27,204 nucleotides of DNA, from positions 1 through 27,204 of IMG/VR virus record IMGVR_UViG_3300034061_001626. One strand, 5' to 3'. Both the position numbers and the translations under genes were made by a program. Under the pieces are notes generated by a model, which saw nothing but the letters and a program-made list of their open reading frames with translations, was not told where the DNA came from and searched no databases. Position 1 is the first letter of the stretch, and each line of letters begins with the position of its first letter. This DNA comes from a virus. Shown here in pieces: positions 7,926 to 15,677 of the stretch.

Positions 7926-10118
7926 ATGGCTTACACTTATAAAGTAGAACCAACAGAGTATCTAAAAGAAACATCTACTGATGTTGCAACTGTAACGGCT
8001 TATGATAATATAAACAAAATCGTAACTTTAGATACTCCTATTAATGTATCTCTTGGTTATAATAGTAAAGTTGGAGATGTTACTTCTCAATATAATTTCA
8101 TAGGAAGCACAGTCACAACAATATCGCAGGCATTACAACTAGGAAATACTGTCTCTAAACTTTCTACTGATGAAGCAGGAAATTTTGTCGGTGTTTTTAA
8201 TGTTCCTGGTGGAGTTTTTCAAACGGGAACAAGAGTTTTTAGAGTGGATAATAGATCAGTACCTACTGATCCTACAACAGCAACAACATTCGCTGAAGCA
8301 TCGTTTACGGCATCTGGACTCTCAACAACTTCACAAAAGTTAGAATTTGCTCCATCGATTGACTCTGCTGCCACTGCCTTCACACAAGTTAGTCAGAGAC
8401 AGAATCAGTTAATTCAAACGAGCATTATTCAAACTGTAACTTATCGTGATCCTATTGCTCAAAGTTTTATTATTGAAAAAGTTAACTTCCCAAATGGATT
8501 ATTTCTTCGTTCAGTAAAAGTATTCTTTCAATCAAAACCAACAACTAATATCCCAGTTACTCTATCAATTGTTGGAACATTGAATGGATATCCTAATGGT
8601 AAAAAATTAGATTATTCTACTGTAGTATTAAATGCTAATCAGGTTGTTACATCACAAAATCCACATTATCTGGATGCGTCAACCTATACTGAGTTTGTAT
8701 TCAAGGCTCCAGTTTATATTCAAGGTGATGTGCTTTATGCGATTATGCTACAATCAAGCAGTGCAGATTATAGAGCGTACTATGCTCAACAAAATTCTAT
8801 TGCCGTGGCATCTACTGCAAAGGCTTTACCAACAGATCCTAACCCAAGTAACCCATCAAAAATTGGTCAAACACCATATGTTGGTGCATTGTTTGAATCA
8901 CAAAATGCAATAACTTGGACAGCAGATCAAAGCAAACAACTCATGTTCGTTATTGATAGATGTGTGTTTAATACTTCCGTAACACCTACTATTCAGTTTT
9001 CTATACCAAAAGGATTACCGTATAGAAAACTTGGAAATCAAGACATTCAATATACACTTGATGCTAACACAGTTACGAATTTGTATGGAAATTCTGGAAC
9101 AACAACTTGGTCAGATGCTATTAACTTAACTACAACAGATTTCATACCTACTAGCACCAATATTGGATATAGTTACACTAATATTCTTGCTGCTGGTAAT
9201 GTACCTGTTGGACCATTCTCAGCAACTCCAGGAAAATTAGGTTCTCCAACAACAGACGATATCACATTTGATGATGGTAAAGGACAGAGAGCATTGATAA
9301 GCACAATCAATGATACTTTCTCAATGTATGCTACTCTATCTTCAAGTGATCCTAATGTTAGTCCAATCGTTTCTGATGATGGTGTAACCGTATATAATGT
9401 CAGAAACATTATCAATAATATGGGAATTTCAAATAATGTTATATCAGTAGCAAATACTGGTTCGGGATATACTGATGCAACAAACACATCAATCACGATT
9501 AGTGCTCCAGATATAGGTTCTGATCCTGCTGTTCTTGGATTTACTGTTGCTAATAATGGAACATCAAATGTAATTTCTTCCGTCTATGTTACATACGAAG
9601 GTTCTGGATACATTACCACACCGACTATTACAATTACTGGTGCGAATACAAGTCCAGCAAATGTTGTTGTATATGGTGAAACTTCAAATCGTGGAGGAAA
9701 CTCATTCGCAAGATACTTTACGAAGAAAGTTGTGTTGACACCAGGAAATGATTCGGGAGACCTAAGAGTTTACTGTACTGTGTACAAACCTTTTGGTACA
9801 GGAATCTATGTGTACTACAGAATATTAAATAGAAATGATACTCAAGTATTTGAAGATGGTAATTGGAAACTGATGACCCAAGTAGGTAATCCTAATGTAT
9901 TCTCATTAGCTAAAGATAACTTGATTGAATATGAGTTTGCTCCAGGAGTAGATAATGTAGCAGACAATTACATTTCTTATACAAGTACAAATGGTGAAAC
10001 ATATACTCAATTCAGTCAATTTGCTATTAAAGTTGTATTCTCGTCAGATGATAGTACAAAAGTTCCTTATCTGACAGACATTCGTGCATTGGCTCTACCA
10101 TCAGGAACAGGAATCTAA
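7926..10118 (+). CDS. Structural protein resembling the C-terminal half of the DUF4815-type family
   Basis: A 730-residue protein starting 23 bases after the Hint-bearing gene. A weak GGGAAG lies at 7916-7921. Landmarks are LSTDEAGNFVGVFNVPGG at about residues 79-96, GTRVFRVDNR near 100, FAEASFTASGLSTTSQ near 122, RDPIAQSF near 174, LFLRSVKVFFQSKPTTNIP with NGYPNG at about 195-224, and ALPTDPNPSN near 299. As I recall, this DPxAQSF / SVxxFFxxKP / NGYP string normally lies downstream in the same polypeptide as the DUF4815 N-terminus in related phages. I therefore read it as a separately encoded second half. Residues ~500-590 carry two GSGY repeats like those inserted in gp8. The C-terminal ~130 residues (RVYCTVYKPFGTG, YVYYRILNRNDTQVFEDGNW) form a further beta domain ending VPYLTDIRALALPSGTGI. 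A baseplate-peripheral role is inferred. Confidence 0.75.
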   Translation: MAYTYKVEPTEYLKETSTDVATVTAYDNINKIVTLDTPINVSLGYNSKVGDVTSQYNFIGSTVTTISQALQLGNTVSKLSTDEAGNFVGVFNVPGGVFQTGTRVFRVDNRSVPTDPTTATTFAEASFTASGLSTTSQKLEFAPSIDSAATAFTQVSQRQNQLIQTSIIQTVTYRDPIAQSFIIEKVNFPNGLFLRSVKVFFQSKPTTNIPVTLSIVGTLNGYPNGKKLDYSTVVLNANQVVTSQNPHYLDASTYTEFVFKAPVYIQGDVLYAIMLQSSSADYRAYYAQQNSIAVASTAKALPTDPNPSNPSKIGQTPYVGALFESQNAITWTADQSKQLMFVIDRCVFNTSVTPTIQFSIPKGLPYRKLGNQDIQYTLDANTVTNLYGNSGTTTWSDAINLTTTDFIPTSTNIGYSYTNILAAGNVPVGPFSATPGKLGSPTTDDITFDDGKGQRALISTINDTFSMYATLSSSDPNVSPIVSDDGVTVYNVRNIINNMGISNNVISVANTGSGYTDATNTSITISAPDIGSDPAVLGFTVANNGTSNVISSVYVTYEGSGYITTPTITITGANTSPANVVVYGETSNRGGNSFARYFTKKVVLTPGNDSGDLRVYCTVYKPFGTGIYVYYRILNRNDTQVFEDGNWKLMTQVGNPNVFSLAKDNLIEYEFAPGVDNVADNYISYTSTNGETYTQFSQFAIKVVFSSDDSTKVPYLTDIRALALPSGTGI

Positions 10119-10119
10119 T

Positions 10120-10341
10120 ATGTCACTAGTAAGAGTTACCGGAACACATTTTGTTAGAGATACTAAAAGTATGGCAATAATTAATACTGATGAAAATACA
10201 AAAAATGAGTATTATGCAAAAGCAAAAATGCTTAAGACTCAGAAAGAAGAAATAAATACAGTTAAGGAAGAAATTGTTGGCATCAAAAATGATATGGAAG
10301 AAATAAAACAGTTGATGCTGAAACTAATAGAAAAAGGCTAA
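10120..10341 (+). CDS. Small coiled-coil structural/assembly protein
   Basis: I place the start at the ATG at 10120, which gives 73 residues beginning MSLVRVTGTHFVRDTKSMA. An in-frame ATG at 10084 would overlap the previous gene by 35 bases and add an unconvincing MHWLYHQEQESN leader. The N-terminal ~20 residues (VRVTGTHFVRDTKSMAIINT) are probably a short beta hairpin. The rest is a charged heptad-like helix (EEINTVKEEIVGIKNDMEE) predicting a coiled coil. Small proteins with this VxGTxFVRDxxSMAxINTD start occur, as I recall, in the structural clusters of T4-like aquatic phages, without known function. It is the last gene before the fibre array, so it could be a trimer-forming connector or a chaperone (inference). 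The next gene begins one base after its stop. Confidence 0.75.
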   Translation: MSLVRVTGTHFVRDTKSMAIINTDENTKNEYYAKAKMLKTQKEEINTVKEEIVGIKNDMEEIKQLMLKLIEKG

Positions 10342-10342
10342 A

Positions 10343-13303
10343 ATGGCTAATACAGTTACTTTATTAAGTTATGCCAATACTTTTGGGGATTGGGTAGTTA
10401 CAACAAACAAGCTTGCACAAGAAAATAATGACTTTGCAGCAAACAACTTTGTAAAACCTACAGGAACATTATTTCTTAGTTCTCCTAGTCTCGGTCTACA
10501 AGTAGCAAACAATGCTGTTATTCAAGGACAGCTTCAAGTTTCTGGTGTTGGTTCATCTGTCTTTATTCAAAAGAATATGCAGATTGATGGTCAAATCATA
10601 GGAGCATCAAATAATTATTTCATAGCAAATGACAGCAACAATATATTCAATATCACACAATCAGGTTCTGGTCTAGCATTACGCATCAATAGTCAACCTG
10701 GTGGTTCGGGAACAGCAGGACAAAATACAACTGTAATTGATGCGAATGGTAATGTGTATATTGGCTCTGCATCAGCAGGAACATTCAAATTAAATGTTGC
10801 TAATGGTAATGTAAACTTTGCACAGAACCTTACGGTAGGTTCTAATATCACTTCACAGATAGTTCGTACAACAAATCATGTTGTTTCAAAAGATGTTACT
10901 GCTTCTGCGAATGTCTTGGGTGATAGAATTCAAGCAAATACGAACTTAATATCTCCAACTCTAGCAGTTAGTGGTGTTGCATACATCAACTATGTTCAAG
11001 CAAACACAGCAGTAAATACTGCGATTGCTACTGTTGATACAATTTATGCTGCTATACATATAAATTCCCCTACGATAACTGCAACAAACAATGTTATTGG
11101 TGATATAGTATCTGGTAACACTAGAGTGGTTTCACCATCTATATTAGGAACAACCAGTGTAGTTGGTGGAGTGATATTTGCTAACACTCATATAAGTTCA
11201 AATACAGTAACAGGATCAAACAATGTAATTGGAAACATTGTTTCTGGTAACACTAGGGTTATTTCTCCTACAGTTATAGGCATATCTTCTGTTACTGGAA
11301 ATCTAATCACTGCAAACTCTACAGTAGTAACACCATTATTAACAGTAACAACTAGAGTGGATGCGAATACAGCAGACATATATGTCCGTGATGTAATTGC
11401 TAATACAATATCAGTTCAAGGTAATTTTATTGTTAGTGGAAATACAGTATATAATTCTGATATTTTAACTATTAATGCTGATGCGGCGGTACCCACAACT
11501 GGAACATTTGCGTCATCTAGAGGGTCGGGAAATGCTAACGCTGAAATAAGATGGAATGAATTGCAAGATTATTGGGATATTCGTGATGTAAATAATCCTT
11601 CAAGCTATTCTAAAATACTAACAGCAAATTTAATTAGTGATTCTACTGTATTAGTAAGCTCAGATAATCTTGCAAGTTCTAGATCAGTAAATTATTTACA
11701 AAATGTTGCCAACACTCAAAATTCTGCAATTTCTGCGGGTAATACTTTTGCACAAATGGCATCTTTTACTGCCAATGCTGCATGGATTGGTGCCAATACT
11801 GCTAATACTAATGTCGCATCAGTCAACACCTTTGCTAATATGGTTGCATTCACAGCCAATCAAGCATGGATAGGTGCTAATACAGCTAATGGTAACATAA
11901 GTGCTTTACAGGCACAAATGACTACCACAAATACAAATATTGCCTCCACTAACACCTTTGCAGCAGCAGCCTTCAATAGAGCAAACACAGGAACTCTTGC
12001 ATCAAATACATTTGTTGGTACTACTGGTATTGCAACACCCAGTATTGGTGTAATATCTTTCAGTAGTAACAATGGTGTTACTGTATATGGTTCTTCAAAT
12101 GTACTGAACATTAGCACATCACAAGATTTAAGAACTACTGCATCACCAACATTTGCTGGATTAACTCTTTCATCTCCTCTTGGATTATCACAAGGTGGTA
12201 CTGGAGCAACATCAGCATCGAGTGCTTTAACAAACATATTACCAACAGGAACAACTGCTGGATATGTTCTGACAACTGGTGGACCAGGAAACTTCTATTG
12301 GTCAGCATCAGGTGGTGGGGGTGGTGGAGCTACACCAGGAACAACCATCAACTCAACAAGACTGTCTTATACTGCATCGGGTACACAAGTAACCTATACA
12401 ACACCGACATTCTCTGCGGCTACACAGTTAAGAGCATATATTAATGGTGTTAGACAGTTTGAATCAGAATATAGTGTAAATATTTCAAACTCTACGATTT
12501 CATTCTCTGTCGCACCTGTACTAAACGATGCAATTCTACTTGAAGTGGATGGATTTATCAATAATCCATACTATGCAAACAATATTGCATATACTATTAA
12601 TGCTGACATTTCAAGTACAGCTAATACGATTCAGTTAGCTATCGATGGATTAACATCTAAATTAACTACATATTATGCTAATACGAATGGTGGCACACAA
12701 ACATTCACTAATGTTGTGCTTGCACCAACACCAACAATCAATAGTTCTACTGGAAATACACAGGTAGCCACTACAGCGTTTGTCAACAACAAAGCAAACT
12801 CTGGTGTAACATTCTCACATAGCATCACTGGCTCTGCTGGTTCTGTAGCTAACACTGGAATTATTGGAGCAGTTGGACCTACAATAACAGATGATACCAC
12901 AAATTCTGGTGCTAGATATGTAACATTTACGACACAAACTTCTGGTACACAAACAATTGCTAATGTTTCTAGTAGCAAATTAACCTTTGAGCCATCGACA
13001 GGTACTTTGTCTGCTACAGTAATGACTTCAACTTCAGACGAAAATCTGAAAGAAAATATTGTTGAAATTTCTAATGCGTTAAATACTGTAATGAGACTAA
13101 AAGGTGTTGAGTACAATTGGAAAGATACTGGAGAAAAAGGTATGGGTCTGATTGCTCAAGATGTTGAGAAGATTATTCCGTACCTCATAGCAGAAAACGA
13201 AAATGGAAAATCTGTCATGTATCAAAACATGATTGGATTATTAGTTCAAGCAATTAAAGAGTTAAAACAAGAAATAGACAGATTAAAGGGTGATAACAAA
13301 TGA
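10343..13303 (+). CDS. Long tail fibre with C-terminal S74 intramolecular chaperone domain
   Basis: A 986-residue fibre, rich in Asn, Thr, Ser, Val and Ala. The first ~350 residues contain tandem beta repeats (VIGDIVSGNTRVVSPS and VIGNIVSGNTRVISPT). Residues ~456-552 hold the NTFA-x-x-A-x-F-x-AN type repeat. A Gly6 linker lies near 657, followed by a LNGV-type beta module (RAYINGVRQFESEYSV, about residue 699). The C-terminal ~93 residues are a Peptidase S74 (endosialidase-type) chaperone domain with a Ser898-Asp-Glu-Asn-Leu-Lys903 dyad, then GVEYNWKD, MGLIAQDVEKIIPYL, and a terminal trimerising helix (AIKELKQEIDRLK). In this family the domain folds the trimeric fibre and then self-cleaves just before the serine. 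The mature fibre should therefore end near residue 897. The stop overlaps the next ATG (13300-13303). It is a likely receptor-binding protein, but the receptor is unknown. Confidence 0.88.
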   Translation: MANTVTLLSYANTFGDWVVTTNKLAQENNDFAANNFVKPTGTLFLSSPSLGLQVANNAVIQGQLQVSGVGSSVFIQKNMQIDGQIIGASNNYFIANDSNNIFNITQSGSGLALRINSQPGGSGTAGQNTTVIDANGNVYIGSASAGTFKLNVANGNVNFAQNLTVGSNITSQIVRTTNHVVSKDVTASANVLGDRIQANTNLISPTLAVSGVAYINYVQANTAVNTAIATVDTIYAAIHINSPTITATNNVIGDIVSGNTRVVSPSILGTTSVVGGVIFANTHISSNTVTGSNNVIGNIVSGNTRVISPTVIGISSVTGNLITANSTVVTPLLTVTTRVDANTADIYVRDVIANTISVQGNFIVSGNTVYNSDILTINADAAVPTTGTFASSRGSGNANAEIRWNELQDYWDIRDVNNPSSYSKILTANLISDSTVLVSSDNLASSRSVNYLQNVANTQNSAISAGNTFAQMASFTANAAWIGANTANTNVASVNTFANMVAFTANQAWIGANTANGNISALQAQMTTTNTNIASTNTFAAAAFNRANTGTLASNTFVGTTGIATPSIGVISFSSNNGVTVYGSSNVLNISTSQDLRTTASPTFAGLTLSSPLGLSQGGTGATSASSALTNILPTGTTAGYVLTTGGPGNFYWSASGGGGGGATPGTTINSTRLSYTASGTQVTYTTPTFSAATQLRAYINGVRQFESEYSVNISNSTISFSVAPVLNDAILLEVDGFINNPYYANNIAYTINADISSTANTIQLAIDGLTSKLTTYYANTNGGTQTFTNVVLAPTPTINSSTGNTQVATTAFVNNKANSGVTFSHSITGSAGSVANTGIIGAVGPTITDDTTNSGARYVTFTTQTSGTQTIANVSSSKLTFEPSTGTLSATVMTSTSDENLKENIVEISNALNTVMRLKGVEYNWKDTGEKGMGLIAQDVEKIIPYLIAENENGKSVMYQNMIGLLVQAIKELKQEIDRLKGDNK

Positions 13304-14574
13304 CAACGAAAGTAACGGGTTCGGTACTTGCAAATACAAGTGTTGTAGCAGGAACATACGGAACTGCTTCTCAAGTCCCAATTATTACGATTGATGCACA
13401 AGGTAGAATTACCAGTGCAACAGCGGCTACTGTTTCTGGTGCTGGTGCAGGTGTTGGTGCAACAAGCTATACTGTAACTAAGTTCACTGCAACTGCTGGA
13501 CAAACAGTATTTACCGTAAACTATACTGTTGGATATGTACAAGTATATCTAAACGGTGTTCTGTTAGATTATGCGACAGACTTTACTGCATCTAACGGTA
13601 CAAGTATTACACTAGCTACTGCTGCTGCATTAGATGATATTATCACTGTCTATGCTTTCTCTGTCAGTGCCGTGGCTAACATTACTGGTGGTGCAGCAGG
13701 TGCTGTACTGTATCAATCAGCAGCTAATACTACTTCTAATACTGATGTTGGAACATCAGGACAACTGTTAGTGAGTGGTGGTTCAGGTAAACCTGTGTGG
13801 ATTGCACAGACTGCTTTGAGTATTGCGAATACTAAGATTACTGGTTTGATTACAAGTCCACAAATTGCAACTGTAGCAAATACTCAGATTACTGGTTTGA
13901 TTACAGGACCACAGATTGCTCCTTCAGCGATTCCTGCTGGCGGATTTAGTAATATATCAGTAATTACAAACACAGCACCAGGACAAACTTGGACAGCACC
14001 ACCAACGACTACTAAAGTTAAAGTTACTGTGGTTGGAGGTGGAGGTGGATCCGGCGCATCGAGTGCAAGCTGCGGCACACGAGGCAACGGTGGAGGAGGA
14101 GGTGGAGGTGGAACTGGTATCCGGATAATTCCTGTGGTTGGTGGTACGCCATATCCTGTTGCTGTTGGAGCTGGTGGTACGGCTTCGCCACCATCGGGTT
14201 CGGGCGGCACAGGAGGAACAAGTAGCTTTGGTTCTCCAGCTTTAGTTAGTGCAACAGGAGGTGCCGGCGGTACCCCCGGCACCGGTGGCGGCTGCGCCTT
14301 CCCAGGATTTGGTGGAACGGGCGGAATAGGATCTTCGGGAGATTTAAATGCCGCTGGTGGCGGAGGTGGGCGTGGTGATGCGGTAGGTAACAGCTTTCCC
14401 TCACTCGGCGGCATGGGAGGAGGTACTTCTTTAGGTGGAGCGGCGGCGGCGACCACGGGCCCGGCATCAGCAGGTAGAGCTTATGGTAGTGGTGCAACAG
14501 CAGCCGGCGGGCCATTCCCTGGGCCGGGTCCGGTAGCTGCTGGTGCCTCCGGAGTAGTCATAGTAGAATGGTAA
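13300..14574 (+). CDS. Glycine-rich tail fibre tip/adhesin protein
   Basis: A 424-residue protein whose ATGA start overlaps the stop of the S74 fibre, so the two are probably translationally coupled. Residues ~8-48 carry a GTYG...PIITIDAQGRITSAT module also seen in the 1,087-aa fibre and in diverged form in the 812-aa fibre. Residues ~60-125 form a beta module with QVYLNGVLLDYATDFT. Two copies of the ITGLIT...PQIA repeat follow at about 176-212. From about residue 245 the protein becomes extremely Gly-rich (VVGGGGGSG, GGGGGGGGTG, several GGTGG and GGAGG blocks), with a few Cys, Pro and aromatic residues. It ends in GVVIVEW. Polyglycine tip domains recall the T2/T6 gp38-type adhesins and other fibre tips that hold specificity loops on a glycine scaffold (family knowledge; homology not established). 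The Gly-rich part is far more GC-rich than its neighbours; 14281-14340 is about 63% GC by hand count. Confidence 0.75.
   Translation: MTTKVTGSVLANTSVVAGTYGTASQVPIITIDAQGRITSATAATVSGAGAGVGATSYTVTKFTATAGQTVFTVNYTVGYVQVYLNGVLLDYATDFTASNGTSITLATAAALDDIITVYAFSVSAVANITGGAAGAVLYQSAANTTSNTDVGTSGQLLVSGGSGKPVWIAQTALSIANTKITGLITSPQIATVANTQITGLITGPQIAPSAIPAGGFSNISVITNTAPGQTWTAPPTTTKVKVTVVGGGGGSGASSASCGTRGNGGGGGGGGTGIRIIPVVGGTPYPVAVGAGGTASPPSGSGGTGGTSSFGSPALVSATGGAGGTPGTGGGCAFPGFGGTGGIGSSGDLNAAGGGGGRGDAVGNSFPSLGGMGGGTSLGGAAAATTGPASAGRAYGSGATAAGGPFPGPGPVAAGASGVVIVEW
13825..13955 (+). repeat. 131-bp direct repeat, copy 1 (fibre tip linker)
   Basis: This segment codes for two ITGLIT...PQIA units and the SAIPAGGFSN linker of the 424-aa protein. 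It is closely similar, at the same length and with no gap, to 14915-15045. Most of the differences are single bases. Confidence 0.85.
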
Positions 14575-14600
14575 TTTAATTCAATAGGAGAAAGAAATAA

Positions 14601-14837
14601 ATGAAAAAAGCGTTAATTAGTCCACAAGAACAAGTTAACAACTTTGATGGTACTACAGGTTATCGTGTTGCTCAAGTAGAAGAAGCAGAAAACATTTTTG
14701 ATGTTGCTGGAGAACTACATTGGGTTGATTGTGCTGATGATGTAGTCGCTGATCAGTTTTATTTTGATACTACAGCCAATGCTATTTTAGAGAAACCTGT
14801 TCCACCACCTTCACCATCAGCAAATACAGCAGTATAA
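14601..14837 (+). CDS. Small conserved-type protein of unknown function between two glycine-rich adhesins
   Basis: A 78-residue protein with a clear Shine-Dalgarno AGGAG at 14586-14590, 10 bases before the ATG. The N-terminus (MKKALISPQEQV) and the core (TGYRVAQVEEAENIFDVAG, ELHWVDCADDVVADQFYFD) suggest a compact beta-rich domain. The last 15 residues are Pro/Ser-rich (PVPPPSPSAN), probably a flexible tail. I recall similar MKKALISP...GYRVAQVE...WVDC small proteins beside fibre genes in aquatic phages, but I know no function for them. It sits exactly between two glycine-rich tip genes that share a DNA repeat. It could be a fibre-tip cofactor or assembly factor (inference). Confidence 0.7.
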   Translation: MKKALISPQEQVNNFDGTTGYRVAQVEEAENIFDVAGELHWVDCADDVVADQFYFDTTANAILEKPVPPPSPSANTAV

Positions 14838-14854
14838 AATAACGGAGAATAACA

Positions 14855-15598
14855 ATGGCAGTCAATAGAAATTTAGGTGGCTTTGCGGCTTCTGCAAACA
14901 TCTCTGGTTTTGTAGCGAATACTCAGATTACTGGTTTGATTACAGCACCACAGATTGCTTCGGTGGCAAACACTCAGCTTACTGGTTTGATCACAGCACC
15001 ACAGATTGCTCCTTCAGCGATCCCTGCGGGCGGATTTAGTAATATGCAGGTGTTTACTTCTCCAGGAGCATTCACAACACCACCAACGACTACCAAATTA
15101 AAGGTTACTGTGATTGGTGGAGGTGGTGGAGGGGGCGCAGCGCCGGGACAATTAGGTGGCTGCGGCAGTCAAAATGGTGGTGGAGGTGGAGGAGGAACTG
15201 CAATAAGAGTTACTACTGTCACAGCAGCAACACCATATCCTGTCTCAATTGGCTCAGGAGGAACAGGATGGTCTCCGCCTTCTGGTGTTGGAGGAGCTGG
15301 AGGAACATCATCATTCGGTAGTTTAGCGAGTGCTACTGGCGGCAGTGGAGCGACTCTTTTAGCCGGAGGTGCTGGTGGAACAGGTAGTATTCCTGGAGCT
15401 ACAAATTGTGGTTTCACAATACCAGGAGGCCGGGGTGGGTTCCTGTGCCTGAGCCAGGCGTCTGGAGGAGGAAGCTTCTTTGGTAACGGCACTGCCGGCT
15501 CGCTGTCGCCGGGAGCGGCGTCAGTCTACGGTAACGGTGGTGCAGGTTCGACCACACCTACAGCAGGAGCGGCTGGGATTGTTGTAGTAGAATGGTAA
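14855..15598 (+). CDS. Second glycine-rich tail fibre tip/adhesin-like protein
   Basis: A 247-residue paralogue of the C-terminal part of the 424-aa protein, with GGAG at 14844-14847 as ribosome-binding site. After a short leader (MAVNRNLGGFAASANISGF) it has two NTQxTGLITAPQIA repeats and the SAIPAGGFSN linker. Then comes a strand (TTTKLKVTVIGGGGGG) and a polyglycine domain with the same layout as its paralogue: a Cys-containing turn (GGCGSQNGGGGGGGTAIRV), TPYPVSIGSGG, GGTSSFGS, then variable loops, ending GIVVVEW. It lacks the N-terminal beta modules of the longer paralogue, so it may be an alternative tip or a stand-alone adhesin docking on a shared fibre. The conserved frame with differing loops (LCLSQASGGGSFF here) fits a receptor-specificity role (inference). 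Confidence 0.75.
   Translation: MAVNRNLGGFAASANISGFVANTQITGLITAPQIASVANTQLTGLITAPQIAPSAIPAGGFSNMQVFTSPGAFTTPPTTTKLKVTVIGGGGGGGAAPGQLGGCGSQNGGGGGGGTAIRVTTVTAATPYPVSIGSGGTGWSPPSGVGGAGGTSSFGSLASATGGSGATLLAGGAGGTGSIPGATNCGFTIPGGRGGFLCLSQASGGGSFFGNGTAGSLSPGAASVYGNGGAGSTTPTAGAAGIVVVEW
14915..15045 (+). repeat. 131-bp direct repeat, copy 2 (fibre tip linker)
   Basis: Second copy of the segment at 13825-13955. It again codes for the ITGLIT...PQIA units just before the glycine-rich domain. The two copies are 1,090 bases apart (start to start) in the same orientation and flank the 424-aa tip domain plus the 78-aa gene. Confidence 0.85.
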
Positions 15599-15617
15599 TT
15601 TAATAGAACTTAAACAT

Positions 15618-15647
15618 GCCTGCCACGGTATTGGCGTACCCGCAGGC
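15618..15647. other. GC-rich hairpin in the largest intergenic gap
   Basis: GCCTGC at 15618-15623 pairs with GCAGGC at 15642-15647. Inside that stem, GGTA at 15627-15630 pairs with TACC at 15637-15640 around a 6-base loop, with a small asymmetric internal loop (CAC against C). No T-tract follows, so it is not a canonical intrinsic terminator. The 79-base gap (15599-15677) otherwise holds only an AAGGA site for the next gene. It could be an RNA processing or stability element, a weak terminator, or a leftover of a recombination event. Confidence 0.5.
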
Positions 15648-15677
15648 TCTATGTCTAAAATACAATAAGGAAAACAC

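Noticed and set aside
7926-8100. C-terminal split-intein piece at the start of the 730-aa protein
   Set aside because: The first ~60 residues show no NG-x-x-V-HN followed by Cys/Ser/Thr, so trans-splicing with the upstream Hint is not supported.
8632-8913. Plus-strand frame of 93 codons inside the 730-aa gene
   Set aside because: It is out of frame with a well-supported protein, and has low-complexity His/Gln/Leu composition and no ribosome-binding site. The short plus frames at 24278-24463 and 25528-25710 were rejected for the same kind of reason.
10084-10119. Longer start for the small coiled-coil gene
   Set aside because: The extra 12 residues would overlap the previous gene and look unlike the rest of the protein. 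The ATG at 10120 gives the familiar MSLVRVTGT start.
11100-11300. CRISPR-like spaced repeats in the fibre genes
   Set aside because: The repeats are in frame, vary by synonymous and conservative changes, and encode repeated fibre beta units with no uniform repeat-spacer length.
12673-13116. Minus-strand frame of 147 codons
   Set aside because: It lies inside the S74 fibre gene, has no ribosome-binding site, and its hydrophobic-looking sequence is the complement of Asn/Thr-rich fibre codons. Other minus-strand frames in the window are explained the same way.
13884-14456. Long minus-strand open frame (190 codons), proline-rich
   Set aside because: It is the mirror of the glycine-rich coding strand (GGN read as CCN). 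It has no ribosome-binding site and lies wholly inside the 424-aa gene; the same applies at 15169-15492.
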